Assembly (NCBI GenBank): GCA_025996775.1
Contig: BNTS01000133.1
Coordinates: forward strand, 1 to 7,932
Reading direction: 5' to 3'
DNA: 7,932 bases
From: Bacteroidia bacterium
GTDB lineage: Bacteria > Bacteroidota > Bacteroidia > Bacteroidales > Tannerellaceae
Of the stretch, positions 1-5,804 are shown in pieces (the stretch's first letter is position 1; each line of letters starts with the position of its first letter). The translations under genes were made by a program, and so were the position numbers. The notes below the pieces were generated by a model that worked only from the letters and a program-made list of their open reading frames with translations, was not told the origin of the DNA and did not search any database.

Positions 1-208
1 TTTTATTTTCAGCCTGATTAAAGGCATCAGAATTTCTCAATATCCAGAAGCGCAACATTCCGAGCAATGACGTTTGCTGCGGAAACAAGTTGGATTCTAT
101 GATATAACTTGTCAAAGCGTCGTCCTCGCTGTCGCCTACTTTGAAACTGCGCTCGCCGCCGAAATAGAAACTTCCCATAGGTGTCAGTGTAATTAAGTAT
201 TTACTCAT
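1..208 (-). CDS. cmr3: Type III-B Cmr3 RAMP subunit, N-terminal 69 codons only (cut by window edge)
   Basis: I translated this by hand from the ATG at 208; the frame stays open to base 1 and the rest lies outside the window. The protein begins MSKYLITLTPMGSFYFGGER. At about residues 39-57 it has SNLFPQQTSLLGMLRFWIL, which fits the Cmr3 pattern of an early ferredoxin-fold strand followed by an FPxQTxLxGxLR segment. Cmr3 is a RAMP that sits beside Cas10/Cmr2 and binds the 5' tag of the crRNA at the base of the Cmr complex. The ATG overlaps the cas10 stop codon by 8 bases (ATGAGTAA), and a strong AGGAGGT lies 5 bases upstream. This suggests translational coupling that keeps Cas10 and Cmr3 in step. 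The call rests on motif recognition from a partial protein plus its position directly after cas10. Confidence 0.85.
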   Translation of the reverse strand, partial: MSKYLITLTPMGSFYFGGERSFKVGDSEDDALTSYIIESNLFPQQTSLLGMLRFWILRNSDAFNQAENK

Positions 209-1694
209 CTTTTACCTCCTCTCCGTTTATAAATTTTGCTATTCGTAACATGGAATAAATGTTTTGGGTTATTTCTTTATCACTATTACCCATCAGTAAA
301 CCAAGAATTTGTTTTACTTTTTTGAGATAATCGTTTTGTTCCGATTCTTTTTCGCCCAAACCCATAAAGTTCTTGAAAAATGCTTCAAGACGTTTTTTTT
401 CGCCTTTAGTTTCCTGCCATAAAACCTTGTTTTCGCGCAACTTGTGCGCTGTCGCGCTAACCATTTTGTCTTCAGCAGCAATACCGGTCAGTTTTTCAAA
501 CGCTTTTTTGATATCATCTTGCTTTTTGTCAAGCATAACCTTGAACGACGCGCCGCTGTGTTTCCGCAAGTTGCAAACAATTGTATTTTTGGTACTTTTA
601 TAGTTTTTCGCCTCGACAAACAACAAATCCCGCGCATTGTTCAACGCTTCGTACAACGGGTGTTTGTAGTAATTAATACTGATGCCGTAAGACATGGACG
701 TTTCTACTTTCTTATCAGGATTTTGCAACTCGTTTGCTTTGTCAATAACTTTCCGTTGATATTTATAATCAATGTAATTTAGTAAGTCGAAAATGTTTCG
801 TTTCTTTTTTGATACCACAGGCGCAAGAAACAGCAAATCATCACCGCCCGCATAAATGGGTAATCCACCAAAATCTTTTATCAATTTTGAAGCCGCTTTG
901 CCAAACGCTATCAGTGATTGCGACAAATCCTGCAACTTACCGTCTTGCAGATTGCCGAAGACTTTGCCCATATTGTCGCCATCGGCTTGCACCACGCAGA
1001 AATATTTGTGATAGGATTTGAGTTCTCCCTGCATCCGTTTTTTTAGCAAAAAATAAAATAAGTCCTCGTTAATAATAGCGCTTAAAAATGTTTTGTCGAA
1101 CAATTTTTCAAAATCAGAAGCGTTTTGCCAAGCCTCTTCATTTGTGAATTTTGTTTCTATTGCGGCAATTTCGGCTAAGGTATTAACCGGAAAATTGCCA
1201 CTCTCGAAAGCCAGTTCATATAGAGTTGATTTTGTTCCCGACGAAATCAATTCAAGCACACCTTTTCTTGCATTGCTATCTTCGCATCGGTTAGCAAGTT
1301 CCAGAACGTCCAATTTTTTATGAAGTTCACCAATAGCTACCGATTCCGATTCACTTTCAATACCTACAATCATAATATTGAAATAGCCTTGCGCTTGTTC
1401 TTCGGTAATTCCGATACTTGTTGCAAAGTTTTTAAATACAGCCTTTGTTAATGCTTCCGCATCCAAATTACCTTCAAAAATTACTCTGTCGGGATATAAT
1501 CCGAGTTCGGGATATCTGTCCTTAACTTGAGCCTGAGAGATGAGTTCTCCACTCATTTTTATTCCTTCCTCAATAATAATCTTCATCAAGTGCGAGAACA
1601 CATAACTTGCACTCCACAGGTGTCGAGGCTTGCGTACCTGCGAAAAAGTGGCTATTATTGGGCCTATTGAGATGCCTAAATACTTAATGTTCAT
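201..1694 (-). CDS. cas10: Cas10/Cmr2, HD-less, with intact GGDD cyclase motif (type III-B)
   Basis: This is the large subunit of the Cmr effector complex. On target RNA binding, the family's Palm domain makes cyclic oligoadenylate. The 497-residue protein opens with ISIGPIIATFSQVRKPRHLW and then S-Y-V-F-S, matching the Cmr2 IGPVQxFIxxARKTRDLWxGSxLLS pattern. That match argues for the start at 1694 rather than the internal Met47 (1556). ADGDNMGK is at residues 237-244, and YAGGDDLLFLAP places the catalytic GGDD at 283-286. The C-terminal ~100 residues look helical, like the D4 region. No HD domain precedes the IGP motif, and I see no paired-Cys zinc finger. The protein is therefore shorter than full HD-bearing Cmr2 and probably lacks DNase activity. 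It lies 102 bases downstream of cmr1 and overlaps cmr3 by 8 bases. I see no Shine-Dalgarno. Confidence 0.93.
   Translation of the reverse strand: MNIKYLGISIGPIIATFSQVRKPRHLWSASYVFSHLMKIIIEEGIKMSGELISQAQVKDRYPELGLYPDRVIFEGNLDAEALTKAVFKNFATSIGITEEQAQGYFNIMIVGIESESESVAIGELHKKLDVLELANRCEDSNARKGVLELISSGTKSTLYELAFESGNFPVNTLAEIAAIETKFTNEEAWQNASDFEKLFDKTFLSAIINEDLFYFLLKKRMQGELKSYHKYFCVVQADGDNMGKVFGNLQDGKLQDLSQSLIAFGKAASKLIKDFGGLPIYAGGDDLLFLAPVVSKKKRNIFDLLNYIDYKYQRKVIDKANELQNPDKKVETSMSYGISINYYKHPLYEALNNARDLLFVEAKNYKSTKNTIVCNLRKHSGASFKVMLDKKQDDIKKAFEKLTGIAAEDKMVSATAHKLRENKVLWQETKGEKKRLEAFFKNFMGLGEKESEQNDYLKKVKQILGLLMGNSDKEITQNIYSMLRIAKFINGEEVKDE
214..220 (-). promoter_or_regulatory. Strong Shine-Dalgarno AGGAGGT for cmr3
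   Basis: On the minus strand AGGAGGT ends 5 bases before the cmr3 ATG and lies inside the last codons of cas10 (encoding the E-E-V residues). It fixes the cmr3 start at 208. It stands out because the other starts in this operon (cmr1, cas10, MNT, both SLATT genes) have no comparable purine-rich site, as is usual in Bacteroidota. Confidence 0.7.
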
Positions 1695-1772
1695 AATCGT
1701 CTATTATTAAAATATATTCATTGCTATTTTTTTTAAAAGAGAATTCTACCGTAACCCGATAAGTCCAAGTAA

Positions 1773-1797
1773 AATTTCTATATCTAATGTAGAAATT
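1773..1797 (-). repeat. Hairpin-forming inverted repeat at the end of cmr1
   Basis: Bases 1773-1780 (AATTTCTA) and 1790-1797 (TAGAAATT) form a perfect 8-bp stem around a 9-base loop. The hairpin begins at the last base of the cmr1 stop codon and sits in the 102-base spacer before cas10. It is not followed by a U-run on the minus strand, so it does not look like a simple intrinsic terminator. It could protect or mark a processed 3' end, or regulate how much cas10 is made relative to cmr1. The stem is A+T-rich and may be incidental. Confidence 0.4.
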
Positions 1798-2969
1798 CAA
1801 GTTAATTCTCTCCAATTAGGCTGTGAGTTCATTGCCGTATTTATAAAGTCTTCGATGTCAAATTTTTCCGGAGTACTTAAATGAATTGACTGTTGATAGG
1901 TTCTATTTCTGTCCTTAAACTCAAATTTAAAATCTTCAGCCAATATATCACTTTGATATTCTGTTATATTTGAATCAAGAATCAAGTAAACAGTATTATC
2001 ATACACCTTGAAGAGAATGGGTGAAGGATAACGTTCTATCTTTTTATCAAGTCCGGCATCGCTTTGGGGCAAATGTTCAATACTTACTTTCATGCCGTTG
2101 TTTCGAGGATATTCGTACAATTCAGGCAGACCTAAGCAAGCACGTAGAAATTGTCTGTTATTCGTTTTAGAATCTATTCGGAAATTTTGTCCTAACAATT
2201 CCGAGATTTGTTTTTGAATGGCAGGCTTTTCCCACTCTACAACCGGACGCAAACGATTAAAATATTTTCGCAATTCTCCGTCTCGTCCCTGAGTTCCTGA
2301 CTTTAGTTTCTTAGTCAAAAGATCAATTTCAGAATAAACAGCATATAAGTTCTTTTGCGGTTTGGACTTAAACGCAATTTTAGAATTACTTCGCAAATAT
2401 TTCTCAAACTCCGATTGACTTATATTTTGGGGATAAAAACAACCAAAACCTTTGCTTTGCCGTGCTCCAAAGTTTGTTGAAGCAAAAAAATAAGGAATTA
2501 CTCGCTTGATAAAATCTTCCCAGCGAGAATCGCGAAATCCAAAAGTTACCGAAAGAAACTTATCCGTCTTCATCCCAATTCCTAATTTGGCATCTTTTGT
2601 GTTTTTGTCTTTAATACACTTGTTATCAGCAAAATAAGGAGTTCTATCCAACACATTATACCCTTGCCTGTAAGCATCTGCTGTAAATTGGGGAATAAAA
2701 CTTGCAATTACAAATTTGTCGGTTGTATTTTCCTCCTGCACGATGGACAATTTGTAAGGACTGACAATTTTGTTAGTTTTATCGGGGATTAAATCAATCA
2801 AATCTTTATACTCATCATAAAGTGATTTGTCCAATTCCCTCAGACGGTTTTTTATAAACCTGTCCAACTTCGGCTTGACTTCCGTAGCGCGAAGCGTTGC
2901 GCCGTCCTGCTCGTGCTGAAAATGTATCAGCGGAGTGTGCTGCTTAAGCGTTATTGTTAATTTATACAT
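1797..2969 (-). CDS. cmr1: Cmr1-family RAMP protein of the type III-B complex
   Basis: The 390-residue protein begins MYKLTITLKQHTPLIHF, a RAMP-type first strand. It then has GATLRATEVKPKLDRFI (about 23-39), the region that in Cmr1-like proteins is the conserved R-rich entry segment. NFGARQSKGFGCFYP at 166-180 is the glycine-rich GxRxxKGFGxF signature of Cmr1, and RYPSPILFKVY (313-323) matches the R-x-x-SP segment near the Cmr1 C-terminus. Two RAMP ferredoxin folds are expected. Cmr1 caps the head of the complex with Cmr6 and contacts the crRNA 3' end and target RNA. The gene starts 6 bases after the stop of the SLATT gene, so it is co-transcribed with the inserted module. There is no Shine-Dalgarno. 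A less typical RAMP of the same operon type is possible, but Cmr1 is the best fit. Confidence 0.8.
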   Translation of the reverse strand: MYKLTITLKQHTPLIHFQHEQDGATLRATEVKPKLDRFIKNRLRELDKSLYDEYKDLIDLIPDKTNKIVSPYKLSIVQEENTTDKFVIASFIPQFTADAYRQGYNVLDRTPYFADNKCIKDKNTKDAKLGIGMKTDKFLSVTFGFRDSRWEDFIKRVIPYFFASTNFGARQSKGFGCFYPQNISQSEFEKYLRSNSKIAFKSKPQKNLYAVYSEIDLLTKKLKSGTQGRDGELRKYFNRLRPVVEWEKPAIQKQISELLGQNFRIDSKTNNRQFLRACLGLPELYEYPRNNGMKVSIEHLPQSDAGLDKKIERYPSPILFKVYDNTVYLILDSNITEYQSDILAEDFKFEFKDRNRTYQQSIHLSTPEKFDIEDFINTAMNSQPNWRELT

Positions 2970-2975
2970 AATTAT

Positions 2976-3503
2976 TTAATTTGAATTATTCAATTCTTTT
3001 TCCGTATAATATTCTTCACCATTATCTATACCAATTCTAGCTTTCTCGTAATCCTCATTATTTGTATGATATAAATCCGCTTCTCTATTAATATCTTCTA
3101 TTTCATTTGCCGTTTTTTCCATATTTTCCATAATCTCATCACCTGATATATAGCCATTTGAAATATAAATTTGGATTCTCTCTATTTTTTTCATCAAAGC
3201 TAAATATTTATTTGCAACTCGCTTATGCCCTATAACTTGCCGTGGAAAATTAAAATACATTTGCACGAAACTTAATATTGTTGAAATCAAAACTAATATC
3301 AACGACAAATACTTCATAGCAATGCCTGAATTTTCTACAATTATGTAAAAAATTATTGAGGCTGTAATAATGTTTATTATTATGGCTGGCATTCCAATCC
3401 AATGATGACATTTTTCATTTCTGTCAGCAGCATTAAAATGTTTTTTCTTGCCAAACATCACATCTACTCGCATTTCTCCTAATTTTTCTGTAATTTTATC
3501 CAT
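2976..3503 (-). CDS. Stand-alone SLATT-domain two-TM membrane protein (putative effector)
   Basis: The 175-residue protein has a short N-terminal segment with HFNAADRNEKC at 22-32. Two hydrophobic helices follow, at about 36-57 (rich in Ile) and 64-84, and then GHKRVANKY at 92-100 and an acidic helical tail. This order (amphipathic helix with H-[FY]-x-A-A-x-R, two TM helices close together, H-K-R-x-A helix, coiled tail) is typical of SLATT domains, the two-TM effectors predicted to disrupt membranes in SMODS/CD-NTase and other defence systems. It lies 11 bases after the HEPN-SLATT gene and 6 bases before cmr1, in the same transcript. Its sequence is A+T-rich (hand count 16 G/C in bases 3301-3360). 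The SLATT call is from motifs I recognise, not a profile search; a membrane-killing role is inference. Confidence 0.78.
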   Translation of the reverse strand: MDKITEKLGEMRVDVMFGKKKHFNAADRNEKCHHWIGMPAIIINIITASIIFYIIVENSGIAMKYLSLILVLISTILSFVQMYFNFPRQVIGHKRVANKYLALMKKIERIQIYISNGYISGDEIMENMEKTANEIEDINREADLYHTNNEDYEKARIGIDNGEEYYTEKELNNSN

Positions 3504-3514
3504 TTCTTTCAGTA

Positions 3515-4384
3515 TTAATTATTTAATAATTTATTGTTATATTCATAATCTTTTTTATTTATATCTTTTTCGGCATTCCGAAAGTCTCCTTTTGTGGTAT
3601 GTGGCGCTAAACTACAGATTAACTTATACGAACTTCTAATTGACAAGACAAAAAAACGCATAATTTCAATACTGCTTCGATAATATTCAGTTTCCCAATT
3701 TTTACATTGCATGTGAAGATTATGTAACTCATCTGCGGCCCGTTTATGTCTTACGGCTTTCCCAGTGAAATCTTTTATTAATGGCCAAAGAGTAACACCG
3801 GCACCTACTAATGTTATTAGAGAACCAATCCATTTTTTACAATCACACAGGTTGGTAACAGAACAAAAGAAGCATGATAGACCAAGCAATGTAATACAGA
3901 AACCCCATCCAAGCCAGCGATTATAACATAATTCCATTCGTTCTGCTGCTTTATAGTGTATTGTTTTTGTCCACAAAATATCTACTTCACGCCGATTTAT
4001 TTCTTTTTTCAGGTAAAAATAGTAAACCTCTTTATTTGAAAAACTCACTTCTACAAATCGACTGATAATTTCGGAACAGATATTTGCATAATCATTCATT
4101 TGGTTCATGTCTATTTCAAAATACTCATCCCATTCACACAAAACACCTATTAATTCGACAAATATTATTTTTTCGCTTAAATTATCACCTTGGTATTCTT
4201 TGATGATTTTCCTTAAAGCCTGTTTAGTACTGGAGTAGTTTATATTCTGCTCATTCAAATGATAAAAGATTGCAGACCTTGTTGCTTCCCAATATCTTGT
4301 TACAGCCTGTCGGTATAATTTGGTCTCCAATAAAATTTCCGCAGCATTAACGGCTTCTTGTATTTTATTTTTTAAATTTTCCAT
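3515..4384 (-). CDS. HEPN-like domain fused to a SLATT two-TM domain
   Basis: The protein has 289 residues. Residues 1 to ~115 are all-helical and resemble the HEPN family that pairs with minimal nucleotidyltransferases: NAAEILLETKLYRQAVTRYW, then a helix carrying TKQALRKIIKEY, ending DYANICSEIISRF. The canonical C-terminal R-x(4-6)-H RNase motif is not seen; an R36-x5-H42 occurs only in the second helix. Residues ~120-260 are SLATT-like: HYKAAERMELC at 143-153, TM helices at about 156-176 and 185-203, and RHKRAADEL at 212-220. The inter-TM stretch holds C171, C174, C180 and C182. The ATG lies inside the end of the nucleotidyltransferase gene (13-base overlap), showing that the two are a coupled pair. 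I infer that the HEPN part receives a signal or modification and the SLATT part acts on the membrane. Confidence 0.75.
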   Translation of the reverse strand: MENLKNKIQEAVNAAEILLETKLYRQAVTRYWEATRSAIFYHLNEQNINYSSTKQALRKIIKEYQGDNLSEKIIFVELIGVLCEWDEYFEIDMNQMNDYANICSEIISRFVEVSFSNKEVYYFYLKKEINRREVDILWTKTIHYKAAERMELCYNRWLGWGFCITLLGLSCFFCSVTNLCDCKKWIGSLITLVGAGVTLWPLIKDFTGKAVRHKRAADELHNLHMQCKNWETEYYRSSIEIMRFFVLSIRSSYKLICSLAPHTTKGDFRNAEKDINKKDYEYNNKLLNN

Positions 4385-4704
4385 ATTTCTGTACTATTTA
4401 TTCTTACATTATTCAGAAATTCTGATATTCCATTCAAATATATCGATTCTTTGATGGGATATGCGCTTATCAGAATATCAAATTTAACAATCGTTTCTTT
4501 TAATATTGATGATATTTGCTTTGAATATTCATAACAGTCAATTTCATCCTCAACAATAATAATTATGTCAAAATCACTTTCATAATTACAATCATCATTC
4601 TTAAGTTTTTGATTTGAACCAATATGCAAAATCTTAATTGGTACAAAAAAATCAATTATTTTTTCTTTGAAAAAATTAATTGCCTCATTTTTATTCTTTT
4701 CCAT
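4372..4704 (-). CDS. Minimal nucleotidyltransferase (MNT, Pol-beta fold), partner of the HEPN-SLATT protein
   Basis: The 110-residue protein has the MNT core. HIGS (27-30) supplies the G-S motif, SDFDIIIIV (43-51) carries catalytic Asp44 and Asp46, and KFDILI (74-79) carries the third metal-binding Asp76, so the triad looks complete. The spacing from GS to SDFD (12 residues) is a little longer than the common GSRARG-type loop. A C-terminal helix EFLNNVRINSTEIW resembles the tail seen in antitoxin MNTs. In MntA/HepT pairs the MNT transfers AMP units to the HEPN partner. Here the partner gene starts 13 bases inside this gene's end, so the same logic may apply with SLATT as the output. The gene is very A+T-rich (hand count 14 G/C in bases 4501-4560). 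It follows a truncated gene stub. An active enzyme is likely from the residues; its substrate is unknown. Confidence 0.82.
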   Translation of the reverse strand: MEKNKNEAINFFKEKIIDFFVPIKILHIGSNQKLKNDDCNYESDFDIIIIVEDEIDCYEYSKQISSILKETIVKFDILISAYPIKESIYLNGISEFLNNVRINSTEIWKI

Positions 4705-4725
4705 ACTGTATTTTTTATTAATAGC

Positions 4726-4818
4726 TTATACATTCTGCGTATTTTCACAGATTGCCTTTATTTCGAGCATTTCCAAATCGTGTCCGCCAAGCAGAAATAT
4801 TTTTTCTTTTTTATCCAT
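4726..4818 (-). pseudogene. 30-codon N-terminal stub of a cas-operon gene, probably cut by the inserted module
   Basis: Starting 11 bases after the cas6 stop, this frame reads MDKKEKIFLLGGHDLEMLEI and then ten more residues to a TAA. The sequence looks like a genuine protein start: a beta strand (IFLLGG) followed by H-D-L-E-M and a helix, suggesting the first beta-alpha unit of a Rossmann-like or phosphoesterase-like protein. I have a vague recollection of similar GGHDLEM starts in full-length proteins next to Bacteroidota type III genes, but I cannot verify it. The text loses coding character just before the TAA, and the A+T-rich MNT gene begins 21 bases later. The simplest reading is that insertion of the MNT/HEPN-SLATT/SLATT block destroyed the rest. 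An intact small protein is the alternative. Confidence 0.6.
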
Positions 4819-4829
4819 CTTTTATTTTT

Positions 4830-5804
4830 CTAATTCCTGATTTCCACTTTTATCTGTCCCAGTCCCCAAACTGTGTCTTTGCCCACTCCCAAGCCCGATA
4901 CAAACTGCAACATGGGCAGATATTGCTGCAACCGCCCTGAATAGCACATCTCGCCAATATAACCTTCAAGCGGCTGACGGTTAATGTGTTCTTTCTTTTG
5001 CGTATTTTGTAGTCGTACGAAATACAGATTGGCAGACTCCAAACGGGCATTCGCGGCTTCTGTATGAAAATCATCCTCAAAAGATGAAATCAAATCTAAG
5101 TTGTTGTTGATATAGATATTCTTCAGATGGTGCAACCTATATCGCGCCGATTGTACCAACTGATACAGAGACGGAAAACAGTTGCATTTATCTTGATAAC
5201 TCAATTCCGGCGCCGTCTTTTCTTCCATACGGATTAAGGAAACGGGAGTTGTACAATGCACCGTCAGATGTATTTTCTGTTTCGGTTGTAACAGTGATGA
5301 ATCAAAATCACTCAGTCCAACCCTTACGGCTGGTGAAAACCGTACTGCCCTGAATCTTACCTTGCAAGGGCAGCCTGTCAGCGAGGTTTTGCCAAAGCCT
5401 TCCTCGCACATATCTTCTATCGCCTCCCTGAAAATTTCAAAATAATCATTTAATTTCCCTACTAACAACAGATTAAATGACACTTTTTCGTTTTTATCCA
5501 CACTCACCGGATCTGTGTTCATCTGTGTATGCGAAAAGCCGGAAAAGAGGTAGCCTTTGGGAAAATTGCTATCGAGCAACGAATATTTGTCTTTCTGCGC
5601 CATCAGTAATTTCCGAAGATTACTCCTTAACACAGCTCCAAGCCATGCATCAAATACAACCGGTTCAACCGGCTTCATCGATACCTGATAGATGTGGTAA
5701 TAGAGGTCGTTATATGGCTCCATAATATTTTTATTCATTTTATTAAGATACTGTTTCAAATATTTTACTGCTACATAAGTGGTTCGCCAATAAGAAAACG
5801 GCAT
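4830..5804 (-). CDS. cas6: Cas6 pre-crRNA processing endoribonuclease (RAMP)
   Basis: Cas6 cuts the CRISPR transcript within repeats to give crRNAs for the Cmr complex. In this 324-residue protein the N-terminal RAMP fold starts around residue 35 (HIYQVSMKPVEPVVFDAWLG, then AVLRSNLRKLL). A middle strand reads VRFRAVRFSP (149-158). The C-terminal half carries LTVHCTTPVSLIR, SARYRLHHLKNIY, and EGYIGEMCYSG. It ends with the glycine-rich loop GLGVGKDTVWGLGQI at 304-317, which is diagnostic of the Cas6 C-terminal domain. A catalytic His cannot be fixed by eye. The start is uncertain: the first 28 residues add nothing to the fold, and ATGs at 5738 (Met23) and 5723 (Met28) are plausible. It is the first gene of the operon and more G+C-rich than the genes that follow (hand count 31 G/C in 4921-4980). 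Confidence 0.88.
   Translation of the reverse strand: MPFSYWRTTYVAVKYLKQYLNKMNKNIMEPYNDLYYHIYQVSMKPVEPVVFDAWLGAVLRSNLRKLLMAQKDKYSLLDSNFPKGYLFSGFSHTQMNTDPVSVDKNEKVSFNLLLVGKLNDYFEIFREAIEDMCEEGFGKTSLTGCPCKVRFRAVRFSPAVRVGLSDFDSSLLQPKQKIHLTVHCTTPVSLIRMEEKTAPELSYQDKCNCFPSLYQLVQSARYRLHHLKNIYINNNLDLISSFEDDFHTEAANARLESANLYFVRLQNTQKKEHINRQPLEGYIGEMCYSGRLQQYLPMLQFVSGLGVGKDTVWGLGQIKVEIRN

Noticed and set aside
373..1323. Plus-strand open frames within the cas10 region.
   Set aside because: They are antisense shadows of a gene with clear Cmr2 motifs, and their translations are Cys/Phe/Arg-rich without domain patterns.
1773..1797. The hairpin AATTTCTA...TAGAAATT recalls the Cas12a direct-repeat stem.
   Set aside because: There is one copy only, the loop is longer than in Cas12a repeats, and no cas12a gene or spacer array is near. 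It is better described as an A+T-rich inverted repeat.
1684..1800. A 38-codon open frame without ATG on the minus strand between cmr1 and cas10 (from TTG at 1800 to TAA at 1684).
   Set aside because: It has no ATG or ribosome site and overlaps both genes' ends. The translation is rich in aromatic and charged residues without a recognisable motif. A lost-gene relic is possible but not supportable.
2976..4704. The module could be a CBASS system, because SLATT effectors occur with SMODS cyclases.
   Set aside because: The nucleotidyltransferase is only 110 residues, a minimal MNT lacking the helical lobe of CD-NTases, and no Cap2/Cap3 or SAVED protein is present.
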